A stretch of 64,000 nt of DNA from Polaromonas sp. C04. Lineage in GTDB: Bacteria; Pseudomonadota; Gammaproteobacteria; Burkholderiales; Burkholderiaceae_C. Below the pieces are notes generated by a model, which was not told where the DNA came from, did not search any database, and worked only from the letters and a program-made list of their open reading frames with translations. The stretch covers positions 1 to 64,000 of the forward strand of contig NZ_MUNS01000029.1 in assembly GCF_002002705.1 (NCBI RefSeq), given 5' to 3'. Each line of letters starts with the position of its first letter. Positions within the stretch are counted from its first letter, which is position 1. The translations under genes and the position numbers were made by a program. Below, piece after piece: positions 53,445 through 62,974 of this stretch.

Positions 53445-55019
53445 ATGGATGAGTTGATTCGCCAAGTATTTACCGCTGCCAGGGGCATGTGGAAGTATCG
53501 CTGGCTGGGCCTGCTGGTTGCGTGGGTGGTCACTGCGATCGGTGCTTTCGTGGTGCTGTCGGTACCTGACAAATATGAGGCATCGGCCCGCATTTTTGTG
53601 GACACGCAGTCCATCCTGAAGCCCTTGATGTCGGGCCTGGCGGTGCAACCCAACGTCGAGCAGCAAGTGATGATGCTGAGTCGCACGCTGATCAGTCGCC
53701 CCAACGTTGAAAAGCTGGTGCGCATGGCCGATCTGGACCTGAAAACCCAGTCCAAGGCCGCACAGGATGCGCTGATTGACAGCCTGATGAAAAACCTCCA
53801 AATCAACAATGTCGGCCAGGACAACCTTTATGTGCTGTCGTACCGCGATACCAGCCCCGAGAAGGCAAAGAAGGTGGTCCAGTCACTGGTGTCCATTTTT
53901 GTGGAATCACGATTGGGGGACACACGCAAGGACTCCAATACGGCCAAGCAGTTCATCGACGAGCAAATCAAAACCTACCTGGCCAAGCTCGAAGAGGCCG
54001 AGTCCCGCCTGAAGGAATTCAAACTCCGCAATATCGAGTTGCAAAACGCCGACGGTACCGACATGGCCGGTCAACTCAGTGCCGTGAGCGCTCAATTGAG
54101 CCAGGCCCGGCTTGATTTGCGTGAGGCCGAGAACGCGCGTGATGCGGCCAAGCAACAATTGCAGGCAGAACAGGCACAGAACGCCGATATCACATCGCGC
54201 AGCCTGTTGCAGGAGTCCGCCATGTCAATTGCCACTCCTGAGCTAGACAAGAGAATCGAGGCGCAGAAGCACAGCCTCGATGACCTGTTGCAGCGTTTTA
54301 CAGAACAACACCCCGACGTGATCGCAGCCAGGCGACTCATTGCTGAACTGGAGGCTGAAAAGAAAAAGAGGGTAGACGAATTGCGGAAAGCTGCAATGGC
54401 GAATCCGGCACCGGTATCCAGCAACAGCCTGGCTTATCAGGAGCTCAACCGTCTGCTGGCCACATCGGAGGTACAGGTTGCTGCCTTGCGAGCCAGAGTG
54501 GCGGAATATGAGGCGCGGTTCAGTCGGGCGCGCAACATGATGAAAACAGCGCCCGAAATTGAGGCTGAGTATGCCCAGTTGAACCGCAATTACGACATCA
54601 ATAAAAAGCACTACAACGATCTTGTGGCCCGAAGGGAGTCGGCCTCCTTATCGGGTGATTTGGACAATGCCGCAGGCGTCGCAGACTTTCGTTTGATTGA
54701 TCCACCACGCGCCTCTCCCAAACCGGTGGCGCCCAACCGTCTGCTGCTGCTGCCTCTGGCGCTGCTGGCGGCATTGGGTGCCGGGCTTGCAGTCACCTTT
54801 ATCGCCAGCCAGCTGCGAGCCGTCTTTTACGATGCGCGCTCCTTGAGGGAGGCGGTAGGCTTGCCATTGGTGGGTGTTGTCTCGATGGTCATGGACGACT
54901 CGGAGGCACGACAGGAAAAGTCCGATTTAAAGAAGTTCCTGGGCGCATCAGGCGGGCTGGTTGCAACTTTTGTTGCCGGGATGATCATATTTTCCATGAT
55001 GTCCGGGCGGGCAGGATGA
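53445..55019 (+). CDS. Polysaccharide chain-length determinant (Wzz/GumC-like, XrtA cluster)
   Basis: This 524-residue inner-membrane protein has an N-terminal Wzz domain with a membrane segment near residues 20-40 and long periplasmic coiled coils (about 160-400, with FIDEQIKTYLAKLEEAESRL). A second hydrophobic pair follows near 430-455 and another at the C-terminus. The family sets chain length and couples export to the kinase encoded next. The sequence fits the XrtA-system chain-length subgroup. Confidence 0.9.
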   Translation: MDELIRQVFTAARGMWKYRWLGLLVAWVVTAIGAFVVLSVPDKYEASARIFVDTQSILKPLMSGLAVQPNVEQQVMMLSRTLISRPNVEKLVRMADLDLKTQSKAAQDALIDSLMKNLQINNVGQDNLYVLSYRDTSPEKAKKVVQSLVSIFVESRLGDTRKDSNTAKQFIDEQIKTYLAKLEEAESRLKEFKLRNIELQNADGTDMAGQLSAVSAQLSQARLDLREAENARDAAKQQLQAEQAQNADITSRSLLQESAMSIATPELDKRIEAQKHSLDDLLQRFTEQHPDVIAARRLIAELEAEKKKRVDELRKAAMANPAPVSSNSLAYQELNRLLATSEVQVAALRARVAEYEARFSRARNMMKTAPEIEAEYAQLNRNYDINKKHYNDLVARRESASLSGDLDNAAGVADFRLIDPPRASPKPVAPNRLLLLPLALLAALGAGLAVTFIASQLRAVFYDARSLREAVGLPLVGVVSMVMDDSEARQEKSDLKKFLGASGGLVATFVAGMIIFSMMSGRAG

Positions 55020-55026
55020 ATCAACT

Positions 55027-55950
55027 ATGAGTAGTTTGATCGAACAGGCCGCAGAACGTCTGGAGCAGCTTCGTCAGGCGGGCGCTGAAATGCCTGCAAG
55101 GCCTGAAGTGGCTCAAGCGGTTGACGCTGCCCAGAGACCTGTGAGCGCGGTCCAGCCCGCCCTTCTGTCCCGACGTGTTGACATTGATCTGGAGGCACTC
55201 GCCGCAGCGGGCATCGTCAGTCCCCACGCGCCACGATCCCAGATTGCGGATCAGTTCCGGGTGATCAAACGTCCGCTGATCAATAACGCCATGGGTAAAG
55301 GCGCATCTGTCATTGCCCACGGCAACCTGATCATGGTCACCAGTGCATTGGCTGGTGAAGGCAAGACTTTTACGGCCATCAATCTGGCAATGAGCATGGC
55401 CACCGAACTGGATTACACGGTCATGCTGGTGGACGCCGACGTGGCGCGGCCCTCCGTGATGAAAGTGCTGGGGCTGTCAGAAGGTCCCGGCTTACTCGAC
55501 CTGGTGCTGGGTGAGTCCAGCGACATGTCGGGCATGCTGCTGAAAACAAACATCGACAAGCTGACCATCCTGCCTGCTGGAACGCCGCACGCCCGCGCCA
55601 CTGAACTGCTGGCCAGCGATGCAATGATCCGGCTACTCGATGAAATGGCGAATCGCTACCCTGACCGCATCATCATTTTTGATTCACCACCGCTTCTTCT
55701 CACAACTGAGGCGCGCGCGCTGGCTTCTCATATGGGTCAGGTGGTGGTGGTGGTGCAGGCCGGAAGAACCTTGCAGTCAGAGGTTCGGCATGCACTGGCC
55801 ACCATTGAGGCGTGCCCCGTCAAGTTAATGCTGCTGAATCAGGCAAGAGCCGTTTCCCGAGAGGGGTACGAATATGGGTACGGATACGGGTACGGCTCGG
55901 ACATGAGCAGCAGCAGACCCGACTATTCTCGACATCAGCCCAAGCCATGA
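55027..55950 (+). CDS. XrtA-associated tyrosine autokinase (BY-kinase)
   Basis: This 307-residue kinase has Walker A SALAGEGKT (about 106-114), Walker A' VMLVDADVARPS (132-143) and Walker B IIIFDSPPLL. The C-terminus holds a Tyr/Gly cluster (EYGYGYGYG) which in this family is autophosphorylated to control polymerisation and export. It lies eight bases after the chain-length gene, its usual partner. Its stop overlaps the next start. Confidence 0.92.
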   Translation: MSSLIEQAAERLEQLRQAGAEMPARPEVAQAVDAAQRPVSAVQPALLSRRVDIDLEALAAAGIVSPHAPRSQIADQFRVIKRPLINNAMGKGASVIAHGNLIMVTSALAGEGKTFTAINLAMSMATELDYTVMLVDADVARPSVMKVLGLSEGPGLLDLVLGESSDMSGMLLKTNIDKLTILPAGTPHARATELLASDAMIRLLDEMANRYPDRIIIFDSPPLLLTTEARALASHMGQVVVVVQAGRTLQSEVRHALATIEACPVKLMLLNQARAVSREGYEYGYGYGYGSDMSSSRPDYSRHQPKP

Positions 55951-57503
55951 TGCGCAGTTCGCGTGGTCTATGGACTCTACGAATGACGGCCCAATCGGTG
56001 CCGCTGGCCGTTGGGTTGGTAATGGCGTCCACTGCAGCATATGCTCAGGAGTCCGGCTCTGACTCAGGCCCGATCCGGACGCTGTCTATTGTGCCGCGTG
56101 TCTCGATTACCGAAACTCTAACAAACAACGTGGGCCTGAGCAGCGTCAATCCACAGTCTGATCTGGTCACCGAGATCAGCCCTGGAATCCGCATCGACAG
56201 TCAAGGCCGTCGGCTCAAGGGTTATCTGGACTATTCCCTGGACAAGATTACATATGCCCAGAACTCATCGTCCAACCAGTATCAACGCGCGCTCAATACG
56301 GCTGGCACGCTGGAGGCGATTGATAACTGGGCCTATATTGATTTCAGCGGCTCCATTTCGCGACAGGCCATCTCGGCTTTTGGCACCCCGTCAATCAGCA
56401 ACACATCCATCAATACCAATCAAACCGAGGTTTCCAGCTACCGGATATCACCCTATGTACGCGGCCGGCTGGGCGATCTGGCCAGCTACGAGGCTCGCTA
56501 CAGTCGGTCAATCACCAACAGCGATGCCGGTGGATTTGGAAATGTGAGTTCGACCGACGGTTCCGCCAAAATCAGCGGCGATAGCGCGATCCGCGGTCTG
56601 GGCTGGATGGCAGATGCCAGCCAGCAAAAATTTGATTACAGTGCCAGCCTTCCCGTTGAAGCTGATCGTTTTACTGTTGGCCCCTCCTACGCGGTCACGC
56701 CTCAATTACGTGTGTCTGCCAACGCCGGACGGGAACGCAATAACTACACCACTGCCGACATGCAAAGCTACGGCAACAGCGGTTTCGCGGTGAACTGGAC
56801 ACCGTCCGAGTTGACCACATTGTCAGCATCCCTGGAACATCGTTCATTCGGAAGCTCGCACAACCTGAGTTTTGAGCACCGGACAGGACGCACCGCATGG
56901 AAGTTCACCGATTCAAAAGACATTCTACAAACGCCCAACCAGCTTGGCGTTGTAAGCCTTGGATCCATTTACGACCTCCTGTATAGTCAGTTTGCATCCA
57001 TCGAGCCCAACCCGGCAGCGCGCGCACAGTTGGTGAATGCATTTTTGCAAGCCAATGGGCTAAGCCCGAATGCCACTGCGGTCAGTAGCGTTTTGACGTC
57101 GGCCGTTTCCCTGCAACGCAGCCAAAACCTGTCATTTGCGCTGCTGGGTGTGCGAGACACCATCACGTTTATGGCCACGCGAATCGAAAATAGTCCGCTC
57201 GATGCATCATCGACGGCCTCCAACAGCCTGACGAATTCCCTCTTCTTTAACCAGCGCGGCTTCAGCGTGAATTACACGCATCGTTTAACGCCCGATTACT
57301 CGCTGGGTGTTCTTGCGTCGCAGCAAAACACCACCGGGCTGTCAGGCGTTCAAGACACAAAACTGCGACTGCTCAATCTCAATGTCACTGGCAGAGTGGG
57401 CAAGCAAACCACAGCCTCCGTCGGAGTGCGCCGCGTCGTTTCCAGCGGCGGTTCGCCTTACACTGAAACCGCTGCCTTCGGCACCTTGATCATGCAGTTT
57501 TGA
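55947..57503 (+). CDS. XrtA-cluster outer-membrane beta-barrel-like protein (TIGR03016-like)
   Basis: This 518-residue protein has a signal peptide (cleavage near AAYAQES) and a body made of alternating beta-strand-like segments ending in the aromatic residue F (GTLIMQF), as in outer-membrane barrels. It matches the uncharacterised protein found at this place in exosortase A clusters. The ATG at 55947 overlaps the kinase stop; the reading frame upstream is a shadow. Role is probably polymer passage or surface anchoring. Confidence 0.85.
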   Translation: MMRSSRGLWTLRMTAQSVPLAVGLVMASTAAYAQESGSDSGPIRTLSIVPRVSITETLTNNVGLSSVNPQSDLVTEISPGIRIDSQGRRLKGYLDYSLDKITYAQNSSSNQYQRALNTAGTLEAIDNWAYIDFSGSISRQAISAFGTPSISNTSINTNQTEVSSYRISPYVRGRLGDLASYEARYSRSITNSDAGGFGNVSSTDGSAKISGDSAIRGLGWMADASQQKFDYSASLPVEADRFTVGPSYAVTPQLRVSANAGRERNNYTTADMQSYGNSGFAVNWTPSELTTLSASLEHRSFGSSHNLSFEHRTGRTAWKFTDSKDILQTPNQLGVVSLGSIYDLLYSQFASIEPNPAARAQLVNAFLQANGLSPNATAVSSVLTSAVSLQRSQNLSFALLGVRDTITFMATRIENSPLDASSTASNSLTNSLFFNQRGFSVNYTHRLTPDYSLGVLASQQNTTGLSGVQDTKLRLLNLNVTGRVGKQTTASVGVRRVVSSGGSPYTETAAFGTLIMQF

Positions 57504-57506
57504 CCC

Positions 57507-58613
57507 ATGTATGAAGCCTTTTACGGATTAAGCAGCAAGCCTTTTCAGCTCAACCCTGATCCGAGTTTCTATTTCGGCAGCAAACAACACCGGCGGGCCA
57601 AGGCCTACCTCGAGTACGGTGTGCAACGAAATGAAGGTTTCATCGTCATTACTGGTGAGGTCGGGGCCGGCAAGACTACCATTGTGCGTGGCCTGTTCGC
57701 CAGCCTGGACCCCAACAAAGTCGTAGCCGCCAACCTTGTTACCACGCAGCTGGACGCCGAAGACACCTTGCGCATGGTGGCTGCTGCATTTGGTGTGCGG
57801 GTTAAAGATGTCTCGAAGGCCGAAGTGTTGATGGCGCTGGAGGCTTATCTGCTCCACCAGACAAGCCAGGGCAAACGCTGCCTGCTGATCGTTGACGAAG
57901 CGCAAAACCTCACCGCCCGGGCGGTGGAAGAGTTGCGCATGCTGTCGAACTTCCAGTTTGGCCAGCAAGCGCTGCTGCAAACGTTCCTGGTGGGGCAGCC
58001 CGAATTCCGTACCATTTTGCAAAGCCCCACCATGCAGCAACTCAGGCAGCGCGTTACCGCGACCTGCCATATCGGGCCGCTGCTTTCGGATGAGACACAG
58101 GGTTATATTGAGCATCGGTTGAAATGTGCGGGCGCGACGGGGCGCCCAACCTTCGACTCAGCCGCTTTCGAGGCAATTTTCAAAGCCTCCGGGGGTATCC
58201 CCCGGCGTATCAATCTGATTTGTGATCGCTTATTGTTATTTGGTTTTCTGAATAATAAAACCAGCTTCGAACTCCAGGATGTAAATAACGTCGCGAGCGA
58301 AATTCACGACGAATCGGCGACGCACTCCCATAAGGCATCGGGGGAAAGGCCGGCCCGGGAAGATTCAGGTAGTCAAGGCCTGACAGCGACCGGACCAATT
58401 GATGTTGATCTCGCCAAATTGCAGATCACTCCCGGCTTGGCAGGTGCCATCTCCAGTCAAATTGACGCCTTGGGTGTTGAACAATACGACGGCCGCTTAC
58501 GGCGCCTCGAGCTAAGCGTGGTTCGCCTGGAGCGGATCAATCTCGAAATCCTCTCCATGCTGCAAAAGCTCGTCGCAGCGGTCAGAAAACCCAGCCAGGA
58601 GGGGCATTCATGA
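57507..58613 (+). CDS. XrtA-associated AAA ATPase (ExeA-like)
   Basis: This 368-residue protein begins MYEAFYGLSSKPFQLNPDPSF, then Walker A GEVGAGKTT (about 50-58) and Walker B LLIVDEAQ (about 126-133), the pattern of ExeA/GspA-like ATPases linked to PEP-CTERM clusters. The C-terminal part from about 270 is Ser/Asp-rich and then helical. A patch of A/T-rich codons near residues 235-255 is unlike the left side of the window. It probably works at the inner membrane. Confidence 0.88.
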   Translation: MYEAFYGLSSKPFQLNPDPSFYFGSKQHRRAKAYLEYGVQRNEGFIVITGEVGAGKTTIVRGLFASLDPNKVVAANLVTTQLDAEDTLRMVAAAFGVRVKDVSKAEVLMALEAYLLHQTSQGKRCLLIVDEAQNLTARAVEELRMLSNFQFGQQALLQTFLVGQPEFRTILQSPTMQQLRQRVTATCHIGPLLSDETQGYIEHRLKCAGATGRPTFDSAAFEAIFKASGGIPRRINLICDRLLLFGFLNNKTSFELQDVNNVASEIHDESATHSHKASGERPAREDSGSQGLTATGPIDVDLAKLQITPGLAGAISSQIDALGVEQYDGRLRRLELSVVRLERINLEILSMLQKLVAAVRKPSQEGHS

Positions 58614-59806
58614 GCAATCAGGCGATCATGGAAGCAGCAGCCGCGGATTTGGGTCCGGTCATTTGCGTAGTGGGTGCACGGCCCAACTTCATGAAAATGG
58701 CGCCCATTCTCAGGGCGATGGCGGCACACATTCCGCCTGTGCCGGTATTACTGGTACACACTGGACAGCATTACGACAAAGACATGAACGACCGCCTGTT
58801 TGAGGACCTGCGCCTGCCTCGACCGGATGTCAATCTTGAAGTGGGGTCCGGCACGCACGCCATCCAGACAGCGGAGGTCATGCGCCGGTTCGAGCCAGTT
58901 GTCGATGCGCACAAGCCCTCCTGCGTCGCGGTGGTCGGCGATGTCAACTCGACGCTGGCCTGCGCCCTGGTTGCGGTCAAAAAAGGTGTGCCCGTGGTGC
59001 ACATCGAAGCTGGCTTGCGCAGTTACGACCGAGCCATGCCGGAAGAAATCAACCGCATCCTGACAGACCAGATTTCTGCCCGGCTCTACACCACAGAACG
59101 CACCGCTGAAGATAACCTGGTACGGGAGGGCATATCGTCCGAGCGGGTTTGCTTTGCGGGGAACGTCATGATTGACTCGGTGGTTTTTGGCCGGGCAAAC
59201 GCCCGCAGCGCTGCGCAAACTCTGCGCGCTTGCGGCGTCGACCCCCTGGTATTGAGCCATCCAATGGGCTATGGCGTCGTCACCCTGCACCGCCCTTCCA
59301 ATGTCGACAAACCTGAAACCCTGCGCGCCCTGCTGGGGGTTCTGGCCGAGGTTGCCGCCAGCTTGCCATTGGTGTTTGCCCTGCATCCCCGCACCCGCAG
59401 CAACATTGACCGTTTTGGTCTGGAGGGTCTGGTAAATCCTGCGCGCATGGTGTTGTTGCCACCCCAAGGATACCTTGAGATGCTGGGGTTAATGGCAGGC
59501 GCCGCCATGGTACTCACCGACTCCGGTGGCCTGCAGGAAGAAACCACGGCGCTAGGCGTACCTTGTCTGACCCTGCGAGAAAACACCGAGCGCCCTATCA
59601 CCGTGGAGCAAGGCACCAACCTCCTCGTCGGCCGCAACCGGGCTGCCATTCTTGGCGCGGTACAGGAAATTTTGGCTGGACGGGGCAAGCGTGGCCGCCT
59701 GCCTGAATTCTGGGATGGCCGCGCCGCCGAACGTATTGCAGCAGATCTGTACCAATGGTTGATGTCCACTCAATCTGGAATAGCCTTGAAATCGCTTGCT
59801 ACATAG
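58610..59806 (+). CDS. wecB: UDP-N-acetylglucosamine 2-epimerase (non-hydrolysing)
   Basis: This 398-residue enzyme interconverts UDP-GlcNAc and UDP-ManNAc. It has VGARPNFMKMAPI at residues 21-33, VHTGQHYDKDMND, VVGDVNST (about 108-115), HIEAGLRSYDRAMPEEINR (131-149) and HRPSNVD. UDP-ManNAc is then a likely building block of the exported polymer. The ATG overlaps the ATPase stop as ATGA. Confidence 0.92.
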   Translation: MSNQAIMEAAAADLGPVICVVGARPNFMKMAPILRAMAAHIPPVPVLLVHTGQHYDKDMNDRLFEDLRLPRPDVNLEVGSGTHAIQTAEVMRRFEPVVDAHKPSCVAVVGDVNSTLACALVAVKKGVPVVHIEAGLRSYDRAMPEEINRILTDQISARLYTTERTAEDNLVREGISSERVCFAGNVMIDSVVFGRANARSAAQTLRACGVDPLVLSHPMGYGVVTLHRPSNVDKPETLRALLGVLAEVAASLPLVFALHPRTRSNIDRFGLEGLVNPARMVLLPPQGYLEMLGLMAGAAMVLTDSGGLQEETTALGVPCLTLRENTERPITVEQGTNLLVGRNRAAILGAVQEILAGRGKRGRLPEFWDGRAAERIAADLYQWLMSTQSGIALKSLAT

Positions 59807-59815
59807 AAATTCGGT

Positions 59816-60679
59816 ATGCCGGCCACCCCCATCACCAACGCGTTGACCATCGATGTCGAAGACTATTTTCAAGTCTCGGCATTTGCGCCGCATATTGCAC
59901 GTTCCGAATGGAGCACGCGTGAATGCCGCGTAGAGCGCAACGTCAACGCCATTCTTGAAATGCTGTCCAGTCGCGATATCAAGGCCACCTTTTTTACACT
60001 GGGCTGGATTGCCGAGCGTTATCCCCAATTGGTACGCCAGATTGTCAAAGAAGGGCATGAATTGGCCAGCCATGGCTATGGTCACGAGCGTGCAACCGAC
60101 CAAACTGAAGCGGCTTTTTTCGCCGATATTCACCTGGCCAAAATTGTTCTGGAGGATTTGGCCGACAGCGAGATCAAAGGCTATCGCGCACCCAGTTTTT
60201 CAATCAGCACTGGCAACCTCTGGGCTTTTGACAGTCTGGTGCGAGCTGGTTATCGCTACAGTTCCAGCGTCTACCCCATTCAGCACGATCACTATGGCAT
60301 GCCGGATTCGCCACGGTTTGCCCATGAGGTGCGGCCAAGCCTGATAGAAATTCCCATCACCACCATGCGGGTGTTGAACCGCAACCTGCCGTCGAGCGGA
60401 GGGGGCTACTTCAGATTGTTACCTTACGCCCTGTCGCGCTGGATGCTCGGCCGGGTCAATGAACGTGACCGCGAGGCGGGCATTTTCTATTTCCATCCAT
60501 GGGAGATTGACACCGGGCAGCCCCGCATACCGGGGATCAGCCGCAAGACGCGTTTTCGGCATTACGTCAACATCAGCCGCATGCAAGGTCGTTTGAATCG
60601 ATTGCTGGGCGACTTCAAATGGGGTCGCATGGACCACATCTTTCTGGACAAGTTCATTAAACATGGCCCTGTTGTCTGA
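59816..60679 (+). CDS. XrtA-associated polysaccharide deacetylase
   Basis: This 287-residue NodB-type deacetylase has the metal Asp in TIDVEDYF (Asp13) and the HxxxH in HGYGH (His86, His90). The later FYFHPWEIDTGQPRI is the PEP-CTERM-specific part. It removes acetyl groups from aminosugars of the polymer, in line with the ManNAc precursor. The protein lacks a signal peptide, so the reaction may be on lipid-linked or cytosolic precursors. Confidence 0.9.
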   Translation: MPATPITNALTIDVEDYFQVSAFAPHIARSEWSTRECRVERNVNAILEMLSSRDIKATFFTLGWIAERYPQLVRQIVKEGHELASHGYGHERATDQTEAAFFADIHLAKIVLEDLADSEIKGYRAPSFSISTGNLWAFDSLVRAGYRYSSSVYPIQHDHYGMPDSPRFAHEVRPSLIEIPITTMRVLNRNLPSSGGGYFRLLPYALSRWMLGRVNERDREAGIFYFHPWEIDTGQPRIPGISRKTRFRHYVNISRMQGRLNRLLGDFKWGRMDHIFLDKFIKHGPVV

Positions 60680-61724
60680 GCCTTCCCTGCTGACCATCAA
60701 GCGCCTGGAGCCCCAAGATCTCGCCACGGCAGCGCGGTGGGATAACTTCGTGATCGCGTGTCCCGAGGCCACTTTTTTCCATCGCGCGGGTTGGCAGAAG
60801 ATTGTTCGTGATGTTTTTGACCATGACACTTATTTTTTGTATGCCGAGGCTGACGGCCAAATCCAGGGTGTTCTGCCTCTCGGCCATGTCAATAGCTGGT
60901 TGTTTGGCAACTCATTGACCAGTTTGCCATTCGCGGTATATGGCGGCGTCGCGGCGCTCAGCCCACAGGCAGCAGAGGCCCTGGAGTTTGAGGCCCAAAA
61001 AATCGCCAAACGTCTCGGCGTGGCGCACCTTGAACTGCGCAACGTCAACCCGCGGCACACCGACTGGCCCACACAAGACCTGTACGTCACCTTCCGCAAG
61101 GAAATCCTGACTTCTGAGGAGGCCAACCTGCTGGCTATCCCGCGCAAGCAGCGGGCCATGGTGCGAAAAGGAATCAAGAACGGTTTGGTCAGCGAAATTG
61201 ACAGCGGTGCAGATCGATTTTTTGCTCTCTATGCCGATAACGTTCTGCGGCATGGCACACCTGCCATGCCCAAGCGCTACTTCAAGGCTCTGATGGAGGA
61301 GTTTCGCGCTGATTGCGAAGTGTTGACCATTGTCGCGCCAGATGGCAGGCCGTTGAGCAGCGTATTGAGCTTCTACTTTCGTGATGAAGTATTGCCCTAT
61401 TACGCGGGCGACGATGAATCTGCCCGCAACCTGGCGGCCAACGATTTCAAGTACTGGGAATTGATGCGCCGCTCTTGCGAGCGCGGGCTCAAGGTATTCG
61501 ACTATGGCCGCAGCAAGCGGGACACAGGCTCTTACGCTTTCAAGAAGAACTGGGGCTTTGACCCGCGGCCACTGCACTACGAGTACTGTCTTTACAAGCG
61601 TGATGCCATCCCGCAAAACAATCCATCCAACGCCAGGTACAAGTTGCTGATTGCCACGTGGCGGCGTATGCCGATCGGCCTGGCCAACTGGTTGGGCCCC
61701 TTTGTCGTCAGGAATCTCGGCTGA
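60663..61724 (+). CDS. XrtA-associated FemAB-like protein
   Basis: This 353-residue protein has the double GNAT-like fold of FemAB aminoacyl transferases, with TFRKEILTSEEANLLAIPRKQRAMVRKGIK and KKNWGFDPRPLHYEY. It belongs to the type confined to exosortase A clusters, and may acylate or aminoacylate the polymer. It overlaps the deacetylase by 17 bases, so the two are probably co-translated. Activity is unproven. Confidence 0.88.
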   Translation: MALLSEPSLLTIKRLEPQDLATAARWDNFVIACPEATFFHRAGWQKIVRDVFDHDTYFLYAEADGQIQGVLPLGHVNSWLFGNSLTSLPFAVYGGVAALSPQAAEALEFEAQKIAKRLGVAHLELRNVNPRHTDWPTQDLYVTFRKEILTSEEANLLAIPRKQRAMVRKGIKNGLVSEIDSGADRFFALYADNVLRHGTPAMPKRYFKALMEEFRADCEVLTIVAPDGRPLSSVLSFYFRDEVLPYYAGDDESARNLAANDFKYWELMRRSCERGLKVFDYGRSKRDTGSYAFKKNWGFDPRPLHYEYCLYKRDAIPQNNPSNARYKLLIATWRRMPIGLANWLGPFVVRNLG

Positions 61725-61732
61725 TCGCCACC

Positions 61733-62974
61733 ATGAGTAACCTGCTTTACCTGGTGCACCGGCTGCCCTACCCTCCCAACAAGGGCGACAAGGTTCGCTC
61801 TTACCATCTGCTCAAACACCTGAGCCAACGACACCGTGTTTTTCTGGGTACGTTTGTGGACGATCCTGCGGACGAAGCCTATCTGGACACCGTGCGTGCA
61901 ATCTGCCCCGACCTGTATGTGGCGCGGCTCAACCCTCGCACAGCCAGGCTGCGCAGCTTGACCGGTTTGTTAACTCATCAGGCGCTCGGTCTGCGTTACT
62001 ACAGGGATGCCGACCTGCAAGTGTGGGTCAATCAGACGTTGGTAGCCCATAAAATGGATGCGGCCATCGTTTTTTCTTCCGTCATGGCGCAGTACGTGCC
62101 TTGCGCATCCGGCAACACCATCCTGCCGATGCTGGTTGATTTTGTGGACGTGGATTCCGCCAAATGGACGCAATATGCGGCTAGCCACAAATGGCCGCTG
62201 TCCTGGCTGTACCGGCGTGAGGGCGCGCGCTTGCTGGCCTACGAACGCGCAGTCGCGGCCCGCGCGCAGCGCTCGTTTTTTGTCACCGAGAACGAAACCG
62301 CCCTGTTTCGTAATATGGCCCCCGAAAGCGCCCATCGGCTTGGCATCATCAGCAACGGTGTTGATGCCGACTATTTTTCGCCCGACCCGGCCTGTGCCTC
62401 GCCCTTTACTGACACGGACGTGCATCCGGAGCAAATACCGCTGGTGTTCACCGGCGCCATGGACTACTGGCCCAACATCGACGCCGTGACCTGGTTTGTG
62501 CAACAGATCCTTCCCCTCCTGCGTCAGGCCTGGCCCCAGTTGTGCTTCTACATCGTCGGACGCAGCCCATCGCCTGCCGTTTTGGCACTGGCATCCAGCG
62601 TTGTCGTGGTCACCGGAACCGTGCCAGACGTCCGGCCATTCCTGCAACACGCCGCCGTTGTTGTTGCACCGTTACGCGTGGCGCGGGGCATACAAAACAA
62701 GATTCTTGAAGCGATGGCCATGGCTCGACCCGTGGTTGCGTCGCAGTCCTGCGTCGAAGCGATAGATGCCCGACCCGGCGAAGAACTAATCTCTGCCGCC
62801 GAGGCCACCGACTTTGTCCGCGAAATTGATGCGTTGCTGAAAGCACCTGTCCGGGCAACCGCGGTGGGTCAGTCTGGCCGGCGGCGCGTGATCCAAAGCT
62901 ACAGTTGGGATGCCCATTTGGGGCGTTTGGACGAATATCTGAGCGACCAGTCTCTTGCACAAGGCAACGCATGA
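61733..62974 (+). CDS. XrtA-associated glycosyltransferase (TIGR03087-like)
   Basis: This 413-residue GT4-type sugar transferase has [23 protein letters not shown] at the start and the donor-site block [25 protein letters not shown] near the C-terminus. It is the PEP-CTERM-associated sugar transferase in the order expected before exosortase A. The ATG at 61733 follows the FemAB-like stop by eight bases; frame upstream is a shadow. Confidence 0.9.
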   Translation: MSNLLYLVHRLPYPPNKGDKVRSYHLLKHLSQRHRVFLGTFVDDPADEAYLDTVRAICPDLYVARLNPRTARLRSLTGLLTHQALGLRYYRDADLQVWVNQTLVAHKMDAAIVFSSVMAQYVPCASGNTILPMLVDFVDVDSAKWTQYAASHKWPLSWLYRREGARLLAYERAVAARAQRSFFVTENETALFRNMAPESAHRLGIISNGVDADYFSPDPACASPFTDTDVHPEQIPLVFTGAMDYWPNIDAVTWFVQQILPLLRQAWPQLCFYIVGRSPSPAVLALASSVVVVTGTVPDVRPFLQHAAVVVAPLRVARGIQNKILEAMAMARPVVASQSCVEAIDARPGEELISAAEATDFVREIDALLKAPVRATAVGQSGRRRVIQSYSWDAHLGRLDEYLSDQSLAQGNA

